From the NCBI GenBank assembly GCA_964561825.1, contig CAZLSB010000100.1, forward strand, positions 1 through 13,162: 13,162 bases of DNA, in the 5' to 3' direction. The first letter of the stretch is position 1, and each line of letters starts with the position of its first letter. Source of the DNA: JADKFD01 sp964561825. GTDB lineage: Bacteria; Pseudomonadota; Gammaproteobacteria; Xanthomonadales; SZUA-5. The notes below the pieces were generated by a model, which was not told the DNA's origin, ran no database searches, and saw only the letters and a list, made by a program, of their open reading frames with translations. Shown one piece after another: positions 1 to 7,091 of this stretch. The position numbers were made by a program, and so were the translations under genes.

Positions 1-55
1 AGCACCTTGTCCAGCTTCGGTTTCTTGCCGGTCTTCGGCTCCTGGCTGTCGAGGG
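1..55 (-). other. Sequence downstream of the RIO kinase; possible N-terminal part of another minus-strand gene
   Basis: Only 55 bases lie between the kinase stop codon and the window edge. On the minus strand one frame stays open and reads as a lysine-rich segment ending KKPKLDKVL. That resembles the N-terminal run-in to the S4 RNA-binding domain of RsuA/RluB-type rRNA pseudouridine synthases. I see no convincing start codon: an AGGAG lies about 30 bases before the edge, but no ATG, GTG or TTG follows at a suitable distance. The segment may equally be untranslated leader. The assignment rests on a few residues and is weak. Confidence 0.2.
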
Positions 56-913
56 CTAGTCCGCTTCGGCGGCTTCCTCGCGCCCTTGTTGACGAATGAG
101 GGCGACTTGGCGGGCGTCTTCGATGGATTCCATGACGGCACCGACATCCGCGGTATGTTCGTCAAACACAAAACGACCGGTTAATTCGCTATCGGGCAAC
201 AGCTCACCGTGTTCGAACAGGGCCCACATTTCCTCGCCATAGTGGGTCTTCATCAGCTCTGGCGCAAAACGGCTCAGGCTGGAACGCAGATTGTGCACGT
301 CGCGCAGCAGCATCGCCCGCGCTGAGTTGTTGCCCGCAGCGCTAACCACCTGTGGCAGATCGATAATTACCGGGCCTTCCGGGGTTATCAGCACGTTGTA
401 TTCAGACAAGTCGCCGTGGATCAGACCCAAACAGAGCATGCGCACCACGTCGCGCACCAGCCGCGTGTGATACGCAAGCGCCTGATCGTGCTCTAACTCC
501 ACCTCGCCCAAACGCGGCGCGGCATGGCCATCTTCGTCGGTGATCATCGCCATCAACAGCACGCCGTGGAAATACCCGTGCGGTTTGGGCACGCTGATGC
601 CAGCGTCGGCCAATCGATAGAGGGCGTCGACTTCGGTGTTTTTCCACGCGGTTTCTTGCTCACGTCGACCAAACTTGCTGGCCCGACTAATTGCGCGCGC
701 CTGCCGACTGCCGCGCACTTGACGGCCTTCCTGATACTGCACACGCGCCTGGAAACTGCGCTGCGCCATGTCTTTGTAGACCTTTGCGCACAGCACATTG
801 CTGCCCGACCGCACCACATAGACCGAGGCCTCTTTGCCGCTTTTCAGTGGCAACAGGACTTCGTCGATCAAGCCATCATCGACCAGCGGCTGCAGGCCCT
901 TGGGTGTTTTCAT
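56..913 (-). CDS. RIO-family (RIO1-like) serine/threonine protein kinase
   Basis: A 285-aa atypical protein kinase of the RIO family, cytoplasmic, with no signal peptide or membrane segment. Motifs occur in family order: a short glycine-poor nucleotide loop KSGKEASVY (residues 24-32), the ATP-anchoring lysine in CAKVYK (Lys44), the catalytic loop HGDLSEYN (166-173, catalytic Asp168, Asn173) and the metal-binding Asp185 in IDLPQ. The activation segment and substrate lobe typical of eukaryotic kinases are absent, as expected for RIO proteins. Eukaryotic and archaeal RIO kinases act in ribosome small-subunit maturation; bacterial members are poorly defined. I prefer ATG at 913; an in-frame TTG lies directly before it at 916, and neither has a strong Shine-Dalgarno. 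It follows the 138-aa gene by under 50 nt and is probably cotranscribed with it. The family call is secure; the substrate is unknown. Confidence 0.93.
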   Translation of the reverse strand: MKTPKGLQPLVDDGLIDEVLLPLKSGKEASVYVVRSGSNVLCAKVYKDMAQRSFQARVQYQEGRQVRGSRQARAISRASKFGRREQETAWKNTEVDALYRLADAGISVPKPHGYFHGVLLMAMITDEDGHAAPRLGEVELEHDQALAYHTRLVRDVVRMLCLGLIHGDLSEYNVLITPEGPVIIDLPQVVSAAGNNSARAMLLRDVHNLRSSLSRFAPELMKTHYGEEMWALFEHGELLPDSELTGRFVFDEHTADVGAVMESIEDARQVALIRQQGREEAAEAD

Positions 914-960
914 CAATACGGCCAGTAGCGATTAATCGATCATTATGCCGCTGCTGCGGC

Positions 961-1377
961 TCACTGCGCCGCAATCGGGTGAAATGCGCTGTCCGCCGGA
1001 AATTCATCGCGTTTAGGCAAGTGCGCGATCGCCAGCCGATTGGGTTGTTTGGGCGTTGATTCGTCGTAGGCGATGGTTGCGGCATGCTGCGCGGATTTGT
1101 GGTTTACCCGGCACAACAGGGTAGCGTCGTAAAACGACGTGAACTTAGTCCACCTTGCACCACCGGTCTTGGCTGTTGCGGCAATGCCCTTGCGGCCGGC
1201 ACCCGGCCCGGCGAACAACGGTACCCATAGCGCATCTTTGGCATTGGCGTCGATACACACAAAATACTGTTGCGGCGCGAACTCAACCTCAGCATTTCCA
1301 GTATGGGTGGCGCCATCGGCGGCCAGCGTGGCGGGATCAAAGCGCAGCACCAATCCAGGTGCATGTACGTGCGGCAT
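961..1377 (-). CDS. Conserved-looking hypothetical protein, 138 aa
   Basis: I do not recognise this protein. It has 138 residues, no transmembrane segment and no signal peptide. It begins with a histidine-containing MPHVHAPG and carries a central Gly/Ala-rich stretch (about residues 57-73) and a Trp-Thr-Lys-Phe segment. A good ribosome-binding site (AGGA, 5 nt before the ATG) supports the start and the reality of the gene. It precedes the RIO kinase on the same strand with a gap of under 50 nt, so the two are probably one transcript. The antisense open frames over this stretch lack comparable start signals. A ligand-binding or modification domain is possible, but nothing in the sequence identifies one. 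Confidence 0.7.
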   Translation of the reverse strand: MPHVHAPGLVLRFDPATLAADGATHTGNAEVEFAPQQYFVCIDANAKDALWVPLFAGPGAGRKGIAATAKTGGARWTKFTSFYDATLLCRVNHKSAQHAATIAYDESTPKQPNRLAIAHLPKRDEFPADSAFHPIAAQ

Positions 1378-1593
1378 GAAATTCCTAGTGGATGGCAGGA
1401 ACGCCGATAGTAGTCGCTTCCTGTGTGAATGGGTCGAAAGCGTTCTTGCCGGGTGCGAGTTGCACGCAGGTGAACCTCAAAATCCGGCATCAGTTTGACT
1501 CGCCCCCGTTCTTGCCAACACGATTGCGCTCAACGTAAGGAGCTCAAGCCGTATCGTAGCGGCTCCCGCCTTTGCCCATCGAATGGAGCATCC
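1378..1593. other. Divergent intergenic region between the kinase unit and the flavoprotein unit
   Basis: This 216-nt region lies between two divergent transcripts and should hold promoters for both. A TTGACT (1495-1500) followed 18 nt later by CACGAT (1519-1524) could be a weak sigma-70 promoter for the plus-strand unit, but the -10 match is only three of six bases. An AAGGAG at about 1537-1542 looks like a ribosome-binding site yet has no start codon at a usable distance. I see no operator-like palindrome, riboswitch or terminator. Confidence 0.35.
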
Positions 1594-2778
1594 GTGACGC
1601 CCGAGCCATTCGACGTGATCATCATTGGCGGCGGCGCCGCTGGTTTGATGTGCGCCGCCACTGCCGGCCAACGTGGCAAACGCGTATTGCTGATCGAACA
1701 CAGTAATCGGGTCGGCAAGAAAATCCTGATGTCGGGCGGTGGGCGTTGCAATTTCACTAATACCGGTACCACGCCGGCCCATTTTTTGTCCGCCAATCCG
1801 CATTTCTGCAAATCGGCGTTGGCGCGTTACACACCCGCCGATTTCATCGCGCTGGTGAAAAAACACAAAATTGCCTTTCACGAGAAAGAACTCGGACAAC
1901 TATTTTGCGACGAGTCCTCCAAACAAATCGTCGCCATGCTGGTGGCCGAATGTACCAATGCCGCGGTGCGCATCGAAACCTCGTGTAGCGTGACCAGCGT
2001 GGTGGCCAATAGCCCGGGGTTTACCGCAACTTGCAGTTTGGGCGTCGTACAAAGCGCGGCATTGGTGATCGCCAGCGGCGGTTTATCGATTCCGGCGATG
2101 GGCGCCAGCGGTTTTGGGTATACGATCGCTACCCAGTTTGCTCACACGCTATTGCCCACCCGCGCGGGTTTGGTGCCATTGACGCTGACGGGATCTCATT
2201 TAACCCATTACGCTGATCTTTCGGGCGTTGCGCTGCCGATTTGCGCGCAAGTAGGTCGTACGCAATTTTCCAATGCGATGCTGCTGACCCATCGCGGCTT
2301 AAGCGGGCCGGCGATATTGCAAATCTCCTCGTATTGGCAAGCTGGTATGGATTTGCAGATCAATTTGCTGCCCGATATCGATGGGTTGGATTTTCTGCTG
2401 CGCAGTCAACGCGAAAGGCCGGCCGCCGAGATCAAAACCATACTGGCTGAACAAATTCCCAAACGATTGGCGCAGCGATTGGCCGAGTTGTACGCCGATC
2501 AGCGACCGATGCGCCAATACAGCAAAGCGGAATTATCCAAACTGGCAGAAATCTTGACGCACTGGCCGCTAATACCCAGCGGAACGGAGGGTTACCGCAC
2601 CGCCGAAGTCACGCTGGGTGGTGTAGATACCACTGAGGTCTCATCGTCGACAATGGAATCCAAACGCGTGCCCGGCCTGTATTTCATCGGTGAGGTGCTT
2701 GATGTGACGGGCCATCTAGGCGGCTACAATTTCCAATGGGCATGGGCCTCGGGCCACGCCGCAGGATTGGCACTGTGA
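1594..2778 (+). CDS. BaiN/YhiN-type (HI0933 family) NAD(P)/FAD-dependent oxidoreductase
   Basis: A 394-aa cytoplasmic flavoprotein of the HI0933-like family, which includes Escherichia coli YhiN and proteins annotated BaiN/RdsA. The FAD-binding Rossmann motif GGGAAG is at residues 12-17, right after the first beta strand. It is followed by the family hallmark GKKILMSGGGRCNFTN, a central GGLSIPAMGASGFGY, and a C-terminal FIGEVLDVTGHLGGYN followed by FQWAWASG that closes the FAD site. Start choice: GTG at 1594 has GGAG 5 nt upstream and puts the dinucleotide fold at the N-terminus as the family requires. The longer frame back to TTG 1495 adds 33 unconserved residues and is rejected. Its stop overlaps the next gene in GTGA, indicating translational coupling to a serine peptidase. 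BaiN itself acts on bile-acid intermediates, but most family members have no known substrate and I assign none. Confidence 0.93.
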   Translation: MTPEPFDVIIIGGGAAGLMCAATAGQRGKRVLLIEHSNRVGKKILMSGGGRCNFTNTGTTPAHFLSANPHFCKSALARYTPADFIALVKKHKIAFHEKELGQLFCDESSKQIVAMLVAECTNAAVRIETSCSVTSVVANSPGFTATCSLGVVQSAALVIASGGLSIPAMGASGFGYTIATQFAHTLLPTRAGLVPLTLTGSHLTHYADLSGVALPICAQVGRTQFSNAMLLTHRGLSGPAILQISSYWQAGMDLQINLLPDIDGLDFLLRSQRERPAAEIKTILAEQIPKRLAQRLAELYADQRPMRQYSKAELSKLAEILTHWPLIPSGTEGYRTAEVTLGGVDTTEVSSSTMESKRVPGLYFIGEVLDVTGHLGGYNFQWAWASGHAAGLAL

Positions 2779-3503
2779 TCGAAACCCTGCTGCTAGCCGT
2801 GACCCGCGTGAGCACCTTCAGCGGTGCGCAACTGTTGACCGGTGCGACGGGCTTTTTTTTCAAGCGTGATGAGCGTTTGTTTTTGGTCAGCGCTCGGCAC
2901 GTGGTGCTCGATGAAATCAGCGGCCATCGTCCCGATCGTTTAGAAATCGAATTGCATATCGACCCACAGGACGTCGCCCAAACCACGCAGTTTTCCATTC
3001 CGCTGTACCGCGATGGGCGCGCACTGTGGCGTGAAACCCGCGATCGCGCCGGCGCTATCGATGTGATCACGCTGGAATTGCAGCGCGCGGTGCTGCCGCA
3101 ATCGGTGCCTCTGCACTACTTCACGCCGCAGCATTTGATTGCCGATTTGCGCGATATCGAAGTGGGCGACCGCGTGGTGATCGTCGGTTTTCCACTGGGT
3201 TTCCACGATAATTTCCATCATTTGCCGGTTGTACGGCAAGCGGTGATTGCCTCAGCTTTTGGCATCCGCTTCCAAGGTCGTGGGCATTTTCTAACCGACG
3301 CGCGTTTGCACCGCGGCACCAGCGGCGCGCCGGTCGTCGCGCGCAACGCCGGCACCGGCAGCGGCCGACACAGCTTGCCGTGGTCTTTGCTGGGCATCCA
3401 TGCGGCACGCATTGAAGCCGATCAGCGCGACGCCAGACAAGACGGCCGCCTTGATCTGAATTGCGCATGGTATGCGGATGCGTTATTGGTGTTGACTGAG
3501 TAG
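2775..3503 (+). CDS. Trypsin-like serine peptidase (trypsin_2 type), probably cytoplasmic
   Basis: A 242-aa chymotrypsin-fold peptidase-like protein. The catalytic triad can be read as His42 in VSARHVV, Asp96 in GAIDVITLEL and Ser183 in the HRGTSGAPV signature; VVIVGFPLG (134-142) is the usual strand before the second barrel. No PDZ domain follows, unlike DegP/HtrA. The N-terminus has a few leucines but no positively charged start plus hydrophobic core, so I see no signal peptide or membrane anchor. Start: GTG 2775 overlaps the flavoprotein stop (GTGA), implying coupled translation; the longer frame to ATG 2736 lies wholly inside the upstream gene. A run of eight T (2853-2860) lies between the start and the catalytic His. 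Substrate unknown; it could also be a catalytically competent stress protease or a sensor. Confidence 0.82.
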   Translation: MIETLLLAVTRVSTFSGAQLLTGATGFFFKRDERLFLVSARHVVLDEISGHRPDRLEIELHIDPQDVAQTTQFSIPLYRDGRALWRETRDRAGAIDVITLELQRAVLPQSVPLHYFTPQHLIADLRDIEVGDRVVIVGFPLGFHDNFHHLPVVRQAVIASAFGIRFQGRGHFLTDARLHRGTSGAPVVARNAGTGSGRHSLPWSLLGIHAARIEADQRDARQDGRLDLNCAWYADALLVLTE

Positions 3504-3514
3504 GGCTCTGGGCC

Positions 3515-3590
3515 GGCGCTGTGCGCTGACGCTTTTCCTGCATGGTGGGGGAGAAGCGTTCGATCACCGATCGAACCCACCAAAGGCTTA
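3515..3590 (+). repeat. Two-module intergenic repeat, copy A (module order 2-1)
   Basis: Module 2 (3515-3543) begins GGCGCTGTGCG and ends CGCTTTTCCTGCAT. Module 1 (3544-3590) runs from GGTGGGGG through the palindrome to GGCTTA. Both modules recur, in the same orientation but opposite order, at 10628-10712. Module 2 of copy A has an extra CTGA. The copies therefore look like two phases of one tandem unit, or two separately mobile pieces. Copy A lies immediately 3' of the three-gene minus-strand operon. Confidence 0.75.
3544..3581. repeat. Palindromic hairpin within repeat copy A; possible bidirectional terminator
   Basis: GTTCGATC (3558-3565) and GATCGAAC (3569-3576) form a perfect 8-bp inverted repeat around a 3-nt ACC loop. 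An outer GGTGG (3544-3548) can pair with CCACC (3577-3581), leaving a one-sided 9-nt bulge. The inner arms are identical in copy B while the loop differs, which suggests the structure is kept. Its position between two converging genes fits a transcription-blocking role, but no adjacent T-run completes a classical terminator. Confidence 0.55.
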
Positions 3591-3613
3591 AGGCTCCGCT
3601 CTGCAAAAAAAAC

Positions 3614-4501
3614 TTAGGACAGCGGCGTTACCGTCACGCCAACTTTGATCTTGTGGCTGCCGCCGCCGAGGATGATGCCGCGTTGCGGTGACACGTCACC
3701 GAAATCGCGACCCCAGGCGATGGCGATGTGTTCGGTGTTGGGTATCACGTTGTTGGTCGGATCAAAATCGATCCAGCCGTTGACCGGGCAATACACTGAA
3801 ATCCAGGCGTGCGAGGCGTCGGCGCCGATCAGCCGCGGTTTGCCGGGGGGTGGGTGGGTCAGCAGATAACCGCTCATGTAGCGTGCCGGCAAGCCAAGTG
3901 AACGCAAGCAACCAATCATGATGTGCGCGTAGTCCTGACAGACGCCGCGTTTGTGTTTGAGCACCTCGAGCATCGGTGTGGCGATCTGCGTGGCATCGGC
4001 ATCGAAGGTGAATTCGCGATGGATTTTGCGCATCAGCGCTAGTGTGGCCGCGAGCAAGGGGCGCTTGGGTCCAAAACAATTGCGCGCATAGTCGGCCAGC
4101 ACGCTCTTGACCCGCACAAACGGCGATTCAACCCGGTAGACGGCGGCTTGCAGCCGCGCTTCGTCGCAGGGCTGCGCGCTGTAAACAAAACTATCGACCA
4201 CTTGGTGCCAAGCAGGCGAGCTATCGACCTGCACCGCGGTCGCGCGCGGAGCAACCTCAACCAAACTGTGCGCGGCGATCGCCAGCCGGCGGTGCGGTCG
4301 ATCGAATTCCAACACCGTGATCGGATTGCCAAAGGCATCCAAGCGATCACGCCGATGAGCGGCTTTCGGTTGGATATCAAGACGATGTTCGAGCAGGCTT
4401 TGCCGCTCTACGGCACGCGGCGTCAGATGCAATAACTGCACCGATAAGGACACCGGGTCGGCGTAGACATAGGTCGTTTCGTGCGCAATGGAATAGCGCA
4501 T
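3614..4501 (-). CDS. Transglutaminase-like cysteine peptidase family protein, 295 aa
   Basis: Third gene of the operon. The N-terminal ~85 residues match the bacterial transglutaminase N-terminal beta domain (starting MRYSIAHETTYVY). The transglutaminase-like papain-fold core follows, with the triad Cys188 in GVCQDYAH, His231 in SHAWISVY and Asp247 in WIDFDPTN. All three residues are present, so hydrolase or amide-exchange activity is plausible. There is no signal peptide, so a cytoplasmic location is inferred. ATG 4501 places the family's conserved beginning at residue 1, with a moderate GGGA 7 nt upstream. An open frame to 4585 would add 28 mostly basic residues and overlap the upstream gene, so I rejected it. 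The gap to the ATP-grasp gene is 46 nt, so the two are one transcript. In related clusters such proteins are predicted to cut or transfer the product of the neighbouring ligases. Confidence 0.9.
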   Translation of the reverse strand: MRYSIAHETTYVYADPVSLSVQLLHLTPRAVERQSLLEHRLDIQPKAAHRRDRLDAFGNPITVLEFDRPHRRLAIAAHSLVEVAPRATAVQVDSSPAWHQVVDSFVYSAQPCDEARLQAAVYRVESPFVRVKSVLADYARNCFGPKRPLLAATLALMRKIHREFTFDADATQIATPMLEVLKHKRGVCQDYAHIMIGCLRSLGLPARYMSGYLLTHPPPGKPRLIGADASHAWISVYCPVNGWIDFDPTNNVIPNTEHIAIAWGRDFGDVSPQRGIILGGGSHKIKVGVTVTPLS

Positions 4502-4547
4502 CAGCGATTCCCGTCGCGCTTTGGACAGTCGCCGTCGAACACTGCGC

Positions 4548-7091
4548 TCATGCCGATAGCGTCGCTTGACTGACATCCGCCACATGGGCGAAATGGCGCA
4601 GCGCTAATTGATCGGAAATACCGCGCGCAGCGTCTGCCAATGCGCTTAAATGAGTGGCCATCTGCGTGAGGGCTGGGCGTTTATTCATTTCTCCGAGTGC
4701 GCCGTCCTCTAAGGTATGCAGATCGCAGCGCGAAAGCTGCGTCTGAATGAGCGCTAACGCCGCCGGTGCGCCGTCGCCGTATTCGGCCGCCACTGCGCCC
4801 AATTCGCGCTGCAATTCGCAAATCTGAAAGGCGACCGAATGCGGATTGGCGGTGTCGTGCAGCACTAGATCGAGTGCCGGTATTAATTGTGGAGCCGATA
4901 AATAGCGCAAACGATAGGTAATCACACTGTCCGCCAGTTCCAATAGCGCATCGAGTGTGGCCGCTTCATCCACCGCCACCTGGCGCAGTACGCGCGCGAC
5001 TACATCGGCGAGAAACTGCAAGCGTTCCAAGCGTCGGCCAATCACCAAAAAACGCCAGCCGTCGTCATGCGTCATATCGTCGAGGGCGAAACCAGAAAGC
5101 GCCGACACGCTCATCAGCAATCGATCAAGAAACTCCATCGCACCTTGCAGATCGGCGGTCACCGTGGTCAATGCCACTTGCTCGCGATGAATTTCGACAA
5201 TGGCGCGCCAGTTCTCTTGCGACAATCGTCCGCGCACTTGCGTGGCCGACCAATACAAGCGCGCCAGGATGTCGCGCAAACTGCCAGCGCCAGTGCGGTG
5301 TACCGACTCCACCAAGGTCGCGCGGCTGACCGGTTTGCGCGCCACCAAATTGCGCGCGCGGGCCACGTCAATCACGCTGGCCAAGGCCAGTCCGCCGCCA
5401 CCGTCGTTGACGTAACGCGCCAACATGCCACGCAGCAAACGGGTCAAATTGTCACTGCGTTCCGAATAACGGCCCAGCCAATAGAGGTTTTCGACCAGTC
5501 GCGATGGCAGGTACGGGTCTTTGCGCACCACATCGCGCACACCCAGCGCGCGCGGCAGCGTTTGGGCACTCACCAACGGCGCAGCAGCCAGCACCCAGGT
5601 GTCTTTGCTGCCACCGCCGCGTTGCATGGATACCGTCGCCGCACCCGCTTTAGTGGCCACTCGCGACAAACCGCCCGGCATGACCAAATAACCGTCTGCC
5701 GTGGCCACCGCATAAACGCGCATGCTGACCGCGCGCGCGGTGAGTTTGCCGAGTGGTTTATGGCGTTGCCAAACCGCCGTTTGCGAGAGATTGACCTGCT
5801 CTTGCGCGACATAGGCATGGGGACGCGCTTCGATGCGCTTTTTCAATTCGGCGAGCCCCGCCGCATCTAAGGTGCTGGCATCGACCGGCTCAAAATGTTG
5901 CGATGGGAACGCGCCTTTGATCACCAATCGATGCAAGCCTTGCATGGCATGCGCGCGCACCGGCGCCTCGCCACACCACCAGGTGGCCACCGACGGCAGC
6001 GCCAGTTTTTCGCCACGCAATGCCTCGCAAATACGCGGCAAAAACCCTAACAAACCGGGCGACTCAACCACGCCACTGCCCAGCGCATTGGCCACCGCAA
6101 CCCGACCAGCACGCAGCGCTTCCAGCAGACCGGCGACGCCCAGTGCCGAATCGCTGCGCAGTTCCAGTGGATCGCAAAAATCATCGTCGAGGCGTCGCAA
6201 AATGGTGTGCACGCGCTGCAAACCACCGAGCGTTTTCATGTACACGGTGGCGTCGCGCACACTCAAATCCTGCCCTTCAACCAAGGGCACGCCGAGTTGC
6301 CGGGCCAAATAGACATGTTCAAAATAGGTCTCGTTAAAACGCCCGGGCGTCAACAACACGCTTAGCGCAGCGCCGTCGCTGGGTGCCAAGCCTTGCAGAC
6401 AGCTTTGCAAAGCGCGGAAAAAACCATCCAGCGGTTTCACGTCCAACTGCCGATACAAATCCGGAAAGGTGCGCGAAATGATCTGCCGATTTTCCAGCGC
6501 ATAACCCGCGCCGGACGGCGCCTGCGTGCGATCTGCCACCACCCACCAGGAACCATTTGGCGCACGCGCCAAATCAGCGGCGTACACATGCAGATAGGTG
6601 TCGCCGGGCACTTTGATGTGCTGACAAGGCCACAAAAAGTTGTTGTGGCCATAGATCAGTTCGGCCGGCAACATGCCACTGCGCAACAACTGTTGCGGGC
6701 CATACAAATCAGCCAACACCGCATTCAGCAGGCTGGCGCGCTGCGCAATGCCGGCGGCCAATACGCGCCATTCGCTCGCGTCAACCAACTGTGGCAACAA
6801 ATCCAAATCCCAAGGCCGCTGGATATCCTTGGCCTCGGAATAGATGTTGTAGGTGATGCCGTTTTCGCGCACCTGCCTAGCCACAAACTGCTGTCGATGG
6901 CGCATTTGCAAGGGCGTGGCGCGATCTAACTCAGCGATCAGTTCGCGCCAGTGCGGCCGCACCGCACCGCTGGCGTCCAGCACTTCCTGATAGCGCAGCG
7001 GATCGCGAACATAATCAGCGAACAGTGGCGATGCCAGCGCCGCACCGCTGTCCAGCTGCGCATTCATGCCGATGTGTGATCCGCGACTCAC
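4548..7091 (-). CDS. Circularly permuted type 2 ATP-grasp protein fused to an alpha-E domain
   Basis: An 847-aa two-domain protein. Residues ~65-500 are a circularly permuted ATP-grasp ligase with family signatures: NGITYNIY (77-84), ADRTQAPSGAGYALENR (186-202), TPGRFNETYFEHVYLARQLG (248-267) and the GGGSKDTWVL closing motif (492-501). Residues ~527-840 are an all-helical alpha-E domain starting LPSRLVENLYWLGRYSERSD. Many genomes encode the two as neighbouring separate genes. ATP-grasp enzymes form an acyl-phosphate and join a carboxylate to an amine, so a peptide or amide ligase is predicted; the alpha-E domain is of unknown role. GTG 7091 overlaps the upstream stop (GTGA), suggesting coupled translation; ATG 7067 is an alternative giving 839 aa, and neither has a strong Shine-Dalgarno. 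The stop lies 46 nt before the small transglutaminase gene. Confidence 0.92.
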   Translation of the reverse strand: MSRGSHIGMNAQLDSGAALASPLFADYVRDPLRYQEVLDASGAVRPHWRELIAELDRATPLQMRHRQQFVARQVRENGITYNIYSEAKDIQRPWDLDLLPQLVDASEWRVLAAGIAQRASLLNAVLADLYGPQQLLRSGMLPAELIYGHNNFLWPCQHIKVPGDTYLHVYAADLARAPNGSWWVVADRTQAPSGAGYALENRQIISRTFPDLYRQLDVKPLDGFFRALQSCLQGLAPSDGAALSVLLTPGRFNETYFEHVYLARQLGVPLVEGQDLSVRDATVYMKTLGGLQRVHTILRRLDDDFCDPLELRSDSALGVAGLLEALRAGRVAVANALGSGVVESPGLLGFLPRICEALRGEKLALPSVATWWCGEAPVRAHAMQGLHRLVIKGAFPSQHFEPVDASTLDAAGLAELKKRIEARPHAYVAQEQVNLSQTAVWQRHKPLGKLTARAVSMRVYAVATADGYLVMPGGLSRVATKAGAATVSMQRGGGSKDTWVLAAAPLVSAQTLPRALGVRDVVRKDPYLPSRLVENLYWLGRYSERSDNLTRLLRGMLARYVNDGGGGLALASVIDVARARNLVARKPVSRATLVESVHRTGAGSLRDILARLYWSATQVRGRLSQENWRAIVEIHREQVALTTVTADLQGAMEFLDRLLMSVSALSGFALDDMTHDDGWRFLVIGRRLERLQFLADVVARVLRQVAVDEAATLDALLELADSVITYRLRYLSAPQLIPALDLVLHDTANPHSVAFQICELQRELGAVAAEYGDGAPAALALIQTQLSRCDLHTLEDGALGEMNKRPALTQMATHLSALADAARGISDQLALRHFAHVADVSQATLSA

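Larger units (their letters stand above)
3504..3613. other. Convergent intergenic gap with repeat copy A
   Basis: This 110-nt gap separates the converging ends of the peptidase gene (plus) and the transglutaminase gene (minus). Nearly all of it is the two-module repeat described separately, plus a run of eight A (3605-3612) directly after the minus-strand stop codon. On the minus strand that is a T8 tract, but the nearest upstream hairpin (GGCGT/ACGCC, 3624-3640) lies inside the coding end, 11 nt away. A standard terminator is therefore uncertain. The palindrome could block read-through in both directions. Confidence 0.5.

Noticed and set aside
1495..1593. N-terminal extension of the BaiN-type flavoprotein from TTG 1495
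   Set aside because: The 33 extra residues are not flavoprotein-like; GTG 1594 has GGAG at 5 nt and places the Rossmann fold at the N-terminus.
3544..3583. tRNA or tRNA fragment (TTCGATC plus terminal CCA)
   Set aside because: Only about 40 nt with no anticodon arm or D arm; the pairing is a simple hairpin.
3605..3612. T8 (minus strand) as an intrinsic terminator of the operon
   Set aside because: No GC stem lies directly before it; the nearest short stem is inside the coding end and separated by 11 nt.
4502..4585. Longer start for the 295-aa transglutaminase protein
   Set aside because: It adds 28 mostly Arg/Lys residues and overlaps the ATP-grasp gene; the family's conserved beginning is at 4501.
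5067..5870. Long plus-strand open frame (267 codons) antisense to the ATP-grasp gene
   Set aside because: It is an antisense shadow of a confidently identified gene, with low-complexity His/Arg/Gln-rich translation and no family signature. Other antisense frames in the operon were rejected for the same reason.
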